64,000 nucleotides of DNA, taken from the NCBI RefSeq assembly GCF_001714725.1, contig NZ_CP016447.1:3963501-4027500 (forward strand), in the 5' to 3' direction. Every line of letters starts with the position of its first letter. Positions within the stretch are counted from its first letter, which is position 1. Position numbers and translations under genes: made by a program. Source of the stretch: Acidovorax sp. RAC01 (GTDB taxonomy: Bacteria; Pseudomonadota; Gammaproteobacteria; Burkholderiales; Burkholderiaceae_C). The notes under the pieces were generated by a model. The model saw only the letters and a list, made by a program, of their open reading frames with translations, was not told the origin of the DNA and did not search any database. Of this stretch, positions 34,791 to 42,878 are shown piece by piece.

Positions 34791-34827
34791 AAACCGCCTG
34801 GCAGCGATTGCGCCAGGCGGTTTTTTT
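34791..34827. terminator. Terminator after tolC
   Basis: A 12-bp perfect stem AAACCGCCTGGC/GCCAGGCGGTTT with a 9-base loop is followed by T's on the right and preceded by A's on the left. It can also serve the convergent receptor gene. Confidence 0.95.
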
Positions 34828-34890
34828 ATGCCTCAGGGTGAACGTGCGGGTTGCATGCGCCCCATGGCAACGAAGACAACCCTGGGTGGA

Positions 34891-35868
34891 TCAATCCGCC
34901 GTCAGCTTGCGCTCCTTGATGATGGTCGCCCATTGGGTCGATTCCTTCTTCATGAACGCCGTGAGCTCGGCACGCGTGGTGGGCTGGGGCGTCAGGCCAT
35001 GCTTGTTCAGCGCCTCTTTCACGCCGACATCGTTCAGCACCTTCACGATCTCCTGGTTCCAGCGGTCCAGCAGCGGCGCAGGCGTCTTGCCCGGCGCCAC
35101 AAAGGCGTACCAGTTGAGTGCCTCAAAGCCCGGGAAACCCGCTTCGGCCACCGTAGGAATGTTGGGCATGTACGAAGGCCGCGAGAGGCCCGTGGTGGCC
35201 AGCGGAATCAGCTTGCCGGTTTCGATGTGGGGCAATGCGGTGGGCGGCGCAGCAAAGTACGAGGTCACGCGCTCGCCCAGCAAATCCTGCAGCGCAGGGG
35301 CGCCGCCCTTGTAGGGTACGTGTGTCATGTCGATGCCCGCGCGCTGGTTGAACAGCTCGCCCGCCAGGTGCGATGCCGATCCTGCGCCGGTGGAGGCAAA
35401 GTCCACGCTGCCCGGCTTCTTCTTGGACAGCTGCACGAATTCCGCAAGGGTCTTGGCGCCCGCTGCCTTGTGCACCACCAGCACGTTCGGAAAGTTCACG
35501 CCGCCTGAAATGGCCGCCAGATCCTTGAAGGGGTCGTACGGGAGCTTCATCAGGTGCGGTGCAATGGTGAGCGGCCCCACCGAACCGAGCAGCAGCACCG
35601 AACCATCGGGTGCTGCCCCGGCCACGAACTGGTGCGCGATGTTGCCACCTGCCCCGCCCTTGTTGTCCACCACCACCGACTGGCCGATGTTCTCGCCCAG
35701 CTTCTTGGCAATCAGCCTTGCCGCTGCGTCGGCCGCGCCACCGGCGGCAAAGCCCACCACCAGCGTCACTGGCTTCCTGGGCGGAAAGTCTTGCGCCGCA
35801 GCGCCGAAAGCCAGGGGCAAGGCCGCCAGCGCCAGAGCGCATTGCAGCCGGGTTCGCTTGGGGTTCAT
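34891..35868 (-). CDS. Bug-family (TctC-like) tricarboxylate-binding receptor
   Basis: This 325-residue protein has a signal peptide to about residue 25 (PLAFGAAAQ). The Bug receptor domain includes VTLVVGFAAGGAADAAARLI, VVVDNKGGAGGNIA, LGSVGPLTIAPHL and VPYKGGAPALQDLLG. In this family the receptor feeds a three-part citrate or tricarballylate carrier (TctAB), which is absent here. It is the last gene of the tcu cluster, 47 bp after tcuB, so it probably binds citrate, aconitate or tricarballylate. A strong GGAGA ribosome site lies ahead of the ATG. Confidence 0.9.
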   Translation of the reverse strand: MNPKRTRLQCALALAALPLAFGAAAQDFPPRKPVTLVVGFAAGGAADAAARLIAKKLGENIGQSVVVDNKGGAGGNIAHQFVAGAAPDGSVLLLGSVGPLTIAPHLMKLPYDPFKDLAAISGGVNFPNVLVVHKAAGAKTLAEFVQLSKKKPGSVDFASTGAGSASHLAGELFNQRAGIDMTHVPYKGGAPALQDLLGERVTSYFAAPPTALPHIETGKLIPLATTGLSRPSYMPNIPTVAEAGFPGFEALNWYAFVAPGKTPAPLLDRWNQEIVKVLNDVGVKEALNKHGLTPQPTTRAELTAFMKKESTQWATIIKERKLTAD

Positions 35869-35915
35869 GGGGTCTCCTTCTCGTGGGTTGTGTGGGGGTG
35901 CAAGGGTGTGGGGGA

Positions 35916-37097
35916 TCAGTCGGAACCGAGCCCGATGGGGTTGGGCTGGCGCTTTTCCACCGCGTGGCGCAGCAGCGATGCGGTGCGAAAAATGCCGTGC
36001 GCAAACTTGCCGTAGGGCAGCGTGGCAAACAGTGCCATCACCGCGCCCAGGTGCAGGCACAGCAGCAGCGGTAACGCCGCACTGCCCCGGGCGGCCCACA
36101 GGGCCAGGCCGCTGGTGGCGGTCAGGAACAGCAGGGCAATGAACGCGCGGTCCATGGGCTTTTGCGCCGCGTCGCCCTGCGCGGGGTGGCGGCGCAGGTT
36201 CAGCCGCCACAGGCCGGCCGTGCCAATGGCCAGGCTCACGCCGCCCACACCGCCCAGCAGCTTCGGAAGACTGGGCAGGTCGTACGGCGCAGGCACATCC
36301 AGCAGGTAGTGGTACAGCGTGGCCACGCTGGTGGCCGCAAAGCACAGCATGAAACCGTAGAACGTGAGGTGGTGCATGCGCCGGCGCGACAGGGTGTACG
36401 CGTCGTCCTCGTTGTGGCAACCGTCGCCGTGGCCGCCGTCCAGGTATTTCAGGCGCAGCACCGCATCGGTGGCCTCTACCGTGGCGGGCGTGCTCAGCGG
36501 CGCGCCGCTGGTCGCGGGCGTCACGTCGCGCCAGAAGCGGCGCACGCCCAGGCCCAGGGCCAGCACGGCAAACAGGAACACGGGGGCAAACAGGCCCACC
36601 AGCAGGTTGTGCGGGAAGATGCCGTAGAAGCCACCCACAGGCGCCTGCCACAGCGCGCCCAGGCCCTGGCCCTTGAGCGCCACGGCCAGCACCATGAACA
36701 GCGTGAGCCCTGCCACCAGCGCCAGCGCCAGGGTCAACCCGTTGCGCTGGTACAGCGCGCCCAGCGCCGGCGGCCAGGCGTAGTCGGCATAGGTTTGCCC
36801 ACGCACCTGGGCCATGGCCTGCGGTACGTTGACGGCAAATTCATGGGGCGGGGCGTACTGGCAGGCGTGCAGGCAGGCACCGCAGTTGTGGCACAGGTTG
36901 GCAATGAAGTGGATGTCGGCCTTGCCAAACTCCAGCCGCCGCGTCATGGCCGGGAACACGGCGCAAAAGCCTTCGCAGTAGCGGCAGGCGTTGCAGATCT
37001 GCAGCTGGCGGGCCACTTCGGTCTCGGGCGCACTCAGCACCATGTCGCCGTTCGCCAGCGCCCGGGCGTCGCGGGTGAGCGCTTCAAGCGTTTGCAT
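35916..37097 (-). CDS. tcuB: Citrate/tricarballylate utilisation protein B
   Basis: This 393-residue protein has two [4Fe-4S] motifs in the first 90 residues ([11 protein letters not shown] and [11 protein letters not shown]). Six or so membrane segments follow, with His residues able to hold heme ([20 protein letters not shown]). In Salmonella, TcuB passes electrons from the reduced FAD of TcuA to the quinone pool. Its start overlaps the end of tcuA by 14 bp. The order tcuA-tcuB-receptor on one strand is expected for tricarballylate use. Confidence 0.92.
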   Translation of the reverse strand: MQTLEALTRDARALANGDMVLSAPETEVARQLQICNACRYCEGFCAVFPAMTRRLEFGKADIHFIANLCHNCGACLHACQYAPPHEFAVNVPQAMAQVRGQTYADYAWPPALGALYQRNGLTLALALVAGLTLFMVLAVALKGQGLGALWQAPVGGFYGIFPHNLLVGLFAPVFLFAVLALGLGVRRFWRDVTPATSGAPLSTPATVEATDAVLRLKYLDGGHGDGCHNEDDAYTLSRRRMHHLTFYGFMLCFAATSVATLYHYLLDVPAPYDLPSLPKLLGGVGGVSLAIGTAGLWRLNLRRHPAQGDAAQKPMDRAFIALLFLTATSGLALWAARGSAALPLLLCLHLGAVMALFATLPYGKFAHGIFRTASLLRHAVEKRQPNPIGLGSD

Positions 37098-38544
37098 GGT
37101 TTGCTCCTGATTGAATAGCTATTGAGGCAATACCATCAAGCGGTAAGCCCGTTTTTGATGCCAAAGCGGCGCGAGCCGCCTGTGTGCCCGCAATGCGGCC
37201 GAACGCCGTGCCGATACTCATGCCCACGCCAGCCGTGTAGCCCTTGCCCAGCACGTTGCCGGCCATCATTTCGCCGGCCACAAACAGGTTGGGGCTGGGC
37301 TGGTTGTTGAAGCGCACCGCGGCGGTGTCGTCGGTGAGCAGGCCCAGGTAGGTGAAGGTGACGCCGGGCTTGAGCGCGTAACCGTAGAACGGCCCGGTGT
37401 CGATGGGCCGGGCCCAGTGCGTCTTGGCGGGCGTCACGCCTTCGGTGTGGCAGTCGTCCAGCGCGGTGTGGTCAAACGTGCCCACGCGGCAGGCGGCGTT
37501 GTAGTCGTTCAGCGAACGCATGAAGGTGTCCACCGGCAGGCCCAGCTTTTGCGCCAGCTCGGGCAGCGTGTCGGCCTTGACGCCCGGAAACACCGGCGGC
37601 ATGAAGCGGCCAATGGCCTTGCTGTCGATGATCGAGTAACCAATCTGCCCCGGCTGCTGCGCCACCAGGCGGCCCCAGATGGCGTAGCGCTTGGGCCAGA
37701 AATCCTCGCCCTCGTCATAAAAGCGCTCACCCTGGCGGTTGACCACCACGCCGAGCGACACGCAGTCGATGCGCGTGCAGATGCCGCCGTCGTACAGCGG
37801 CGCGCGCGCATCGATGGCCACCATGTGCGCCTGCGTGGGGTCGCCAATGCGGTCGGCGCCGTGGTCGTCAAGCAGGTGCTTGAGCAACACGCCGCGGTTG
37901 TAGGCCGTGCCGCGGATCAGGAAGTTGTCGGCAGGCCACTCGCCACGCTCGTTCTGGCCCCAGGCTTCGCGCAGCCATTCGCGGTTGGACTCGAACCCGC
38001 CAGCGGCCAGCACGCAGCTTTGGGCGGTGATGCGTTCGCCCTTGCAGTGCGCGGCCACAAAACGGCCATCGTCGATCTCGATGCGGTCCACCGGCGATTC
38101 GTAGCGGATCTGCACGCCCAGCTTTTCGGCGCTGCGGTAGTAGGCGTTGACCAGGGCCTTGCCCCCGCCCATGAAGAAGGCGTTGGTGCGCGCCACGTGC
38201 AGCGCACCCGACAGCGGCGGCTGAAAGTGCACGCCGTGGCTGCGCATCCAGTCGCGGCAGGTACCCGATTCACGAATCACCAGGCGCGCCAGATGTTCGT
38301 TGGTCAGCCCGCCGGTCACCTTGAGCAGGTCTTGCCAGAACTCTTCTTCGGGGTAGGCATCGACCAGCACGTCCTGCGGTGCATCGTGCATGCAGCGCAG
38401 GTTGCGTGTGTGGCCCGAGTTGCCGCCGCGCCACTCGCGCGGGGCCGATTCCAGCAGCAGCACGCTGGCCCCGGCCTCACGGGCCATCAGCGCAGCGCAC
38501 AGGGCGGCATTGCCGCCACCGATTACCAAAACGTCGGGGTGCAT
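37084..38544 (-). CDS. tcuA: FAD-dependent tricarballylate dehydrogenase
   Basis: This 486-residue flavoprotein begins [20 protein letters not shown], the FAD-binding dinucleotide fold. It ends with a second FAD block [20 protein letters not shown], and GGNSGHTRN lies near the start. TcuA oxidises tricarballylate to cis-aconitate. Residues after AARAALASK (about the last 25) come from a copy of the dispersed repeat, and the gene overlaps tcuB by 14 bp. This C-terminal tail is therefore probably not conserved in relatives. Electrons go to TcuB. Confidence 0.92.
   Translation of the reverse strand: MHPDVLVIGGGNAALCAALMAREAGASVLLLESAPREWRGGNSGHTRNLRCMHDAPQDVLVDAYPEEEFWQDLLKVTGGLTNEHLARLVIRESGTCRDWMRSHGVHFQPPLSGALHVARTNAFFMGGGKALVNAYYRSAEKLGVQIRYESPVDRIEIDDGRFVAAHCKGERITAQSCVLAAGGFESNREWLREAWGQNERGEWPADNFLIRGTAYNRGVLLKHLLDDHGADRIGDPTQAHMVAIDARAPLYDGGICTRIDCVSLGVVVNRQGERFYDEGEDFWPKRYAIWGRLVAQQPGQIGYSIIDSKAIGRFMPPVFPGVKADTLPELAQKLGLPVDTFMRSLNDYNAACRVGTFDHTALDDCHTEGVTPAKTHWARPIDTGPFYGYALKPGVTFTYLGLLTDDTAAVRFNNQPSPNLFVAGEMMAGNVLGKGYTAGVGMSIGTAFGRIAGTQAARAALASKTGLPLDGIASIAIQSGANHANA
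37112..37162 (+). repeat. Dispersed repeat, copy at the end of tcuA
   Basis: It reads GAATAGCTATTGAGGCAATA, then CCATCAAGCGGTAAGCCCG and TTTTTGATGCC. It codes for the last residues of TcuA on the other strand. Confidence 0.65.
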
Positions 38545-38671
38545 GGGCAGTTCTTCGTTTCATTCATGGGTGGTGTGAATGTAGAAAGAACCCCGCCGCT
38601 TGCGCAGGGGCCGCAACGGCATGGCCCCATCACGGATCGTGATGGGTTGGGTGGGGGGGCCTTCAGCCCTC

Positions 38672-38731
38672 CCGTTCGGGCTGAGCCTGTCGAAGCCTCA
38701 CGCAGCGCTTGGACAAGCTCAGCGTGAACGG
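38672..38731. repeat. Inverted repeat of REP-like type
   Basis: Arms 38672-38696 and 38707-38731 of 25 bp are imperfect reverse complements around a 10-base loop. Each arm contains GCTGAG/CTCAGC and TTCG-type words (core GGCTGAGCCTGTCGAAGC). This element is widespread in intergenic DNA of many proteobacteria. It lies between the tcuR-type regulator and tcuA and may end transcription or protect RNA. Confidence 0.8.
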
Positions 38732-38760
38732 TGCGGCGGGACAGGTGGGCGGGGCTGTCC

Positions 38761-39693
38761 TCAGACGAGTCTTGCGCCCACCCACCGGCCCGACTGCACC
38801 AGCTCGCGCACGCAGTCGCCCAAAACCACGCGCGCGGCCAGGGCGGCGGGTGAGAGTTCATCGTCCGACAAGCTGCACAGCGCTGCAGGCCGGAAGGCCG
38901 GGGCGTCGGATAGTTCGGCCATCACAAAGCGTTCGCCTGCGTCTGCATACCGGCCCACCGCCGCCCAGGGCTGGATGGTGCTGCCCAGGCCCATGTCCAC
39001 CGCGTCCATCAGCAGTGCAAGGGAATCGATCTCCATGGCCAGCCGGGGCGTCACGCGGGCCTGGGCAAAGGCGGTATCAAGCCGGCTGCGCAGACCGTGC
39101 GGGCCGGTGGGCAATATCAAGGGTTCATCGCCCAGCTGTGCCAGCGCCACCTTGCGCCGCAGCGCCGGTTTGCGCACGCCGCGCTGGGCCGAGCGGATGA
39201 GGAACAGGCGCTCCTCCAGCAGCGGCAGCACGCTCCAGCGGCGCCCGGGCTGCGTGTCGAACAGCACGGCCAGATCGAGCTGGCGGGCGTTGAGCATGTT
39301 GGACAGGTGGCCCGACAGGCTGCCCACCATGTGCAGCCGCACGTCGGGGTAGCGCTCGTGCATGGCGCGCATCAGCGGCACGCCCAGCACCGATGCCGTG
39401 GTGGGCGCCAGGCCCACGCTCACACTGCCCGTGAGCCGCGCCTGCTGCGCCGCGCGCGCGGCCTGGTCGGCATGGCGCAGTGCCAGTTGCGCCTCGCGAA
39501 AGAAGGCCAGGCCGGCTTCGGTGGGCACTGCGCCCTTGGAGGTGCGCTGCAGCAGCCGGGTACTCAGCTCGCCTTCGAGCCGACTGATCTGCTGGCTCAG
39601 GGCCGACTGCACCATGTCCAGATCGGCCGCGGCGCGGCCCATGGAGCCGAGTTCGACGATGCGGACGAAGTAGCGGAGTTGGCGCAGTTCCAT
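38761..39693 (-). CDS. LysR-family regulator, TcuR-like
   Basis: This 310-residue protein has an N-terminal LysR helix-turn-helix (MELRQLRYFVRIVELGSMGR, then LDMVQSALSQQISRLEGEL). An inducer-binding domain follows from about residue 90, with GSVSVGLAPTTAS and PLILPTG. It lies directly upstream of tcuA on the same strand, so it probably activates tcuAB and the receptor in the presence of tricarballylate or citrate. LysR genes are usually divergent from their targets; this one is colinear. Most residues fit the NAC-like subgroup. Confidence 0.88.
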   Translation of the reverse strand: MELRQLRYFVRIVELGSMGRAAADLDMVQSALSQQISRLEGELSTRLLQRTSKGAVPTEAGLAFFREAQLALRHADQAARAAQQARLTGSVSVGLAPTTASVLGVPLMRAMHERYPDVRLHMVGSLSGHLSNMLNARQLDLAVLFDTQPGRRWSVLPLLEERLFLIRSAQRGVRKPALRRKVALAQLGDEPLILPTGPHGLRSRLDTAFAQARVTPRLAMEIDSLALLMDAVDMGLGSTIQPWAAVGRYADAGERFVMAELSDAPAFRPAALCSLSDDELSPAALAARVVLGDCVRELVQSGRWVGARLV

Positions 39694-39802
39694 GGGGGCG
39701 ATGGTCGCACAGTCGATGGCGCTGCCGGATCAACCGGGCGGCTTGGCGCTGGGCCGCAAACCGGGCGCCGCCGGCGGGCTGGCCCGCAAAAGGCGGGCGG
39801 GC

Positions 39803-41194
39803 TCAGCGAGGCAAGGGTGCCGCCGGTGCGCTACCCGCGCGGCGGTTCAGCATTTCCGCAATGGCCCGGGCCGTCGCCAGCGCAGCGCCCCGGTGGGCTA
39901 CGGCAAAGACCGTGGCGCGTGCGCTGGCAGCGTCGCGTGCGGTGGCATCACTGGCCAGGGCCTGTGCGGCAGCGACGCCCGCGGCCATGTCGGCCACGCG
40001 CTGGGCCGCACCGGCGCTGCAGGCCAGCTCGGCTGCTTCGGCAAAGTTGAAGGTGTGCGGCCCCATCACCACCGGGCAGCCGCAGGCAGCGGCTTCAATC
40101 AGGTTTTGCCCGCCCAGCGGCGCAAAGCTGCCCCCGAGCAACGCCACATGCGCCAGTCCGTAGTACTGCGCCATTTCGCCCAGCGAGTCCCCCAGCCACA
40201 CGTCGGCCTGCGTGGGCGCTTCAGCGCTCCAGCCGCTGCGGCGCGACACGGTGAGGCCTGCGCTGGCTATCAGCTGGTGGACTTCGTCAAACCGCTGGGG
40301 ATGGCGCGGCACGATGAGCCACTGCACCGCACCGGTCGTCAGGCGTTGATTCGCTATATTTTCAATAGCATTAGAGTCAATGGATTCATTCGCTGAAGGC
40401 CTTTTTTGCTTCAAAACATCCAGCCACAGGGCTTCCTCGCCCTCGCGGCTGCTGGCCAGCAGCACCACCGGGCGCCCTGCCCCGGCGCGCCAGGCATGGC
40501 CGCGTGCCAGCTGGGCGGCATCGGGCACCACGTCGAACTTCAGGTTGCCAAAGACGCCGCCCACCGGCGTACCCAGCGCGCGCAGCCGCCGGGCGTCGTC
40601 TTCGGTTTGCGCCCAGGCCGCCGCAAGGCCGCCAAACGCAGGCAGGGCCAGCGGCGCCACGCGCTGCGCCTTGCGCAGCGAGCGTTCATTCAGGCGGGCA
40701 TTGGCCAGCACCAAAGGTATGCCGCGCTGGCGGCACGCCGCCACCATGTTGGGCCAGACCTCGGTTTCCATCAGCACCCCGATGGCGGGGCGGAATTTGT
40801 TCAGGAACCGGCGCACTGCGCCCGGCGTGTCCCATGGCTGCCAGACCTGCACATCGCCCGGCTGCAGCAGTTTTTCGCCCTCGGCCCTGCCGGTGGCCGT
40901 GCCATGGGTGAGCAACAGGCGCATGCCGGGCAGTTGCCGGCGCAACTCGGCCAGCAGGATCGCGGCGGCGCGGGTTTCGCCCAGCGACACCGCATGCACC
41001 CACACAAAGTGGCCCATGGGCCCGGTGGTGCTGTGGCCCAGCAGGCTGTCCATGGGCGGCGCGTAGCGGCCAAAGCGCTCGGGCACCGCATGGGCGTAGC
41101 CCGGCTCTGCCAGCGCGCGGCGGCGCAGCTTGCGACGTAGCAAGGGCTGCGCGCACCACATGGCCACGGAATACAAGGCCCGTGCCAACGTCAT
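39803..41194 (-). CDS. waaA: 3-deoxy-D-manno-octulosonic acid transferase
   Basis: This 463-residue enzyme adds Kdo to lipid A in lipopolysaccharide synthesis at the inner membrane. It starts LARALYSVAMWCAQPLL and contains the N-domain sequence VWVHAVSLGETRAA (catalytic Glu), METEVWPNM and LVLANARLNERS. It also has LLASSREGEE and GGSFAPLGGQNLIEAAACG. It exceeds the usual length of about 425 mainly because of an insertion, KQKRPSANESIDSNAIENIA (about residues 271-295). A copy of the dispersed repeat codes for this in frame, just before WLIVPRHPQRFDEV. The insert falls in a loop and need not stop activity. Confidence 0.93.
   Translation of the reverse strand: MTLARALYSVAMWCAQPLLRRKLRRRALAEPGYAHAVPERFGRYAPPMDSLLGHSTTGPMGHFVWVHAVSLGETRAAAILLAELRRQLPGMRLLLTHGTATGRAEGEKLLQPGDVQVWQPWDTPGAVRRFLNKFRPAIGVLMETEVWPNMVAACRQRGIPLVLANARLNERSLRKAQRVAPLALPAFGGLAAAWAQTEDDARRLRALGTPVGGVFGNLKFDVVPDAAQLARGHAWRAGAGRPVVLLASSREGEEALWLDVLKQKRPSANESIDSNAIENIANQRLTTGAVQWLIVPRHPQRFDEVHQLIASAGLTVSRRSGWSAEAPTQADVWLGDSLGEMAQYYGLAHVALLGGSFAPLGGQNLIEAAACGCPVVMGPHTFNFAEAAELACSAGAAQRVADMAAGVAAAQALASDATARDAASARATVFAVAHRGAALATARAIAEMLNRRAGSAPAAPLPR
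40348..40412 (+). repeat. Dispersed repeat, in-frame copy inside waaA
   Basis: The head is TTCGCTATATTTTCAATAGC, then ATTAGAGTCAATGGATTCAT and CGCTGAAGGCC with a TTTTTTGCTTCAAAA tail. Read leftward it adds about 22 codons to the coding sequence with no stop. Confidence 0.75.
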
Positions 41195-41285
41195 GCCGGG
41201 TGGCCTTTGCGAATGGCTTCCACGGCGGGCTGTGCCGCCGCAATACACAGGAGCCGGTTCGCAGCGGTGTTCATGCGCGAGGCGC

Positions 41286-42674
41286 TCAGTGGCTGGCCGC
41301 GCCAACGTGCGCATCGGGCTTGACCCTGCGCAGCAGCGCCAGCATGGCCGACTCGATGCGCGCCAGCGCTTCGGCGGTGTGGCCTTCAAAGCGCAGCACC
41401 AGCACGGGCGTGGTGTTGCTGGCGCGGATCAAGCCAAAGCCGTCGGGCCAGTCCACGCGCAGGCCGTCGATGCTGCTGATCACGGCAGGTGCCGCAAAGG
41501 TATCGGCCGCCAGCGCCTGCAGTTCGGCCGTCAGGCGGTGGGGTTCACCCTCTTCGCAGGCCACATTCAGCTCGGGGGTGGAATGGCTGGTGGGAAGCGC
41601 GTTGAGCACCGCGCCCGGGTCGCTATGGCGGCTCAGAATTTCGAGCAGGCGGCAGCCGGCGTAGGTGCCGTCGTCAAAGCCAAACCAGCGCTCCTTGAAG
41701 AAGATGTGCCCGCTCATCTCGCCGCCCAGGGGCGAGTTGGTTTCCTTCATGCGCGCCTTGATGAGCGAATGGCCGGTCTTGAACATCACCGGCACGCCAC
41801 CCGCAGCCTTGATGGCGGGCGCCAGGCGCTGGGTGCACTTCACGTCGAAGATGATTTCGCCACCGGGCACGCGGGTGAGCACGTCTTGCGCAAACAGCAT
41901 CATCTGGCGGTCGGGGAAGATATTGGTGCCGTCCCGGGTGACGATGCCCAGGCGGTCGCCGTCGCCGTCAAAGGCCAGGCCCAGTTCGGCGTCGCCCGCC
42001 TGCAGGGCGGCAATCAGGTCGCGCAGGTTCTCGGGCTTGCTGGGGTCGGGGTGGTGGTTGGGGAAGTTGCCGTCCACCTCGGAGAACAGCTCGATCACTT
42101 CGCAGCCCAGGGCGCGGAAGATGTCCGGCGCCGAGGCGCCGGCGATGCCGTTGCCGCAGTCCACCACGATCTTGAGCGGGCGAGCCAGTTTTACATCGCC
42201 CACGATGCGTTCGCGGTAGGCAGGCAACACATCCACATGGCGCACCGAACCGCCGGGCAGCAGCTGCCAGGTTTCCTGCTCCATGGTGCGGCGAAGCTGC
42301 TGGATCTCTTCGCCATAGATGGCGCGGCCGTTCAGCACCATCTTGAAGCCGTTGTAGTCCTTGGGGTTGTGGCTGCCAGTCACCTGGATGCCGCTGTTGC
42401 ACAGGGTGCTGGCCGCAAAGTACAGCAGGGGCGTGGTCACGAGGCCCACGTCGATCACCTCGATACCCGCTTCCACCAGGCCGCGGATGAGTGCTGCGGA
42501 TATGGACGGACCCGACAGGCGCCCGTCGCGCCCCACAGCCACCGTGGTCTGCCCTTCGGCTCGCGCAGCCGTGCCAAAGGCCCGGCCCAGCCCGACGGCC
42601 ACGTCTTCATTCAGGGTTGCCGGCACGATGCCGCGGATGTCGTAGGCTTTGAAGATCGCGGGGGTGGGCTGCAC
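41286..42674 (-). CDS. Phosphomannomutase/phosphoglucomutase
   Basis: This 462-residue enzyme has FKAYDIRGI near the start and active-site Ser in QVTGSHNPKDYNGFKM. The metal loop is FDGDGDRLGIV, sugar binding is GGEMSGH, and the phosphate site is IRASNTTPVLVLRFEG. It interconverts the 1- and 6-phosphates of mannose or glucose for exopolysaccharide and LPS precursors. GTG 42674 places the conserved sequence QPTPAIFKAYDIRG at the very start as in relatives; ATG 42722 adds 16 unusual residues. It lies upstream of waaA on the same strand, with 91 bp between. Confidence 0.93.
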   Translation of the reverse strand: MQPTPAIFKAYDIRGIVPATLNEDVAVGLGRAFGTAARAEGQTTVAVGRDGRLSGPSISAALIRGLVEAGIEVIDVGLVTTPLLYFAASTLCNSGIQVTGSHNPKDYNGFKMVLNGRAIYGEEIQQLRRTMEQETWQLLPGGSVRHVDVLPAYRERIVGDVKLARPLKIVVDCGNGIAGASAPDIFRALGCEVIELFSEVDGNFPNHHPDPSKPENLRDLIAALQAGDAELGLAFDGDGDRLGIVTRDGTNIFPDRQMMLFAQDVLTRVPGGEIIFDVKCTQRLAPAIKAAGGVPVMFKTGHSLIKARMKETNSPLGGEMSGHIFFKERWFGFDDGTYAGCRLLEILSRHSDPGAVLNALPTSHSTPELNVACEEGEPHRLTAELQALAADTFAAPAVISSIDGLRVDWPDGFGLIRASNTTPVLVLRFEGHTAEALARIESAMLALLRRVKPDAHVGAASH

Positions 42675-42878
42675 GTAAAAGGGCCTTTCAGGATGGGGCG
42701 TACGGTGGAAAGTGCGCGCCATTGTAGGGGCGCGGGTTGCGGCTGGCCTGTCGGCGGGCACCGCGTCTGGCCCCGTGCAGCGGCGTCCGTGCGCATGCCG
42801 GCACCCGGCGTGCAACGCGCCCGGGCACATGTCCGAAAACGGCCAGTGCACGGTGCGCAGGCTCCTATGATCGGCTCC

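Noticed and set aside
41130..42866. Long plus-strand open frame continuous with the Ada/AlkA gene (over 1100 codons in all)
   Set aside because: It lies antisense to the clear phosphomannomutase gene and has no family motifs; long antisense frames are normal at this GC content.
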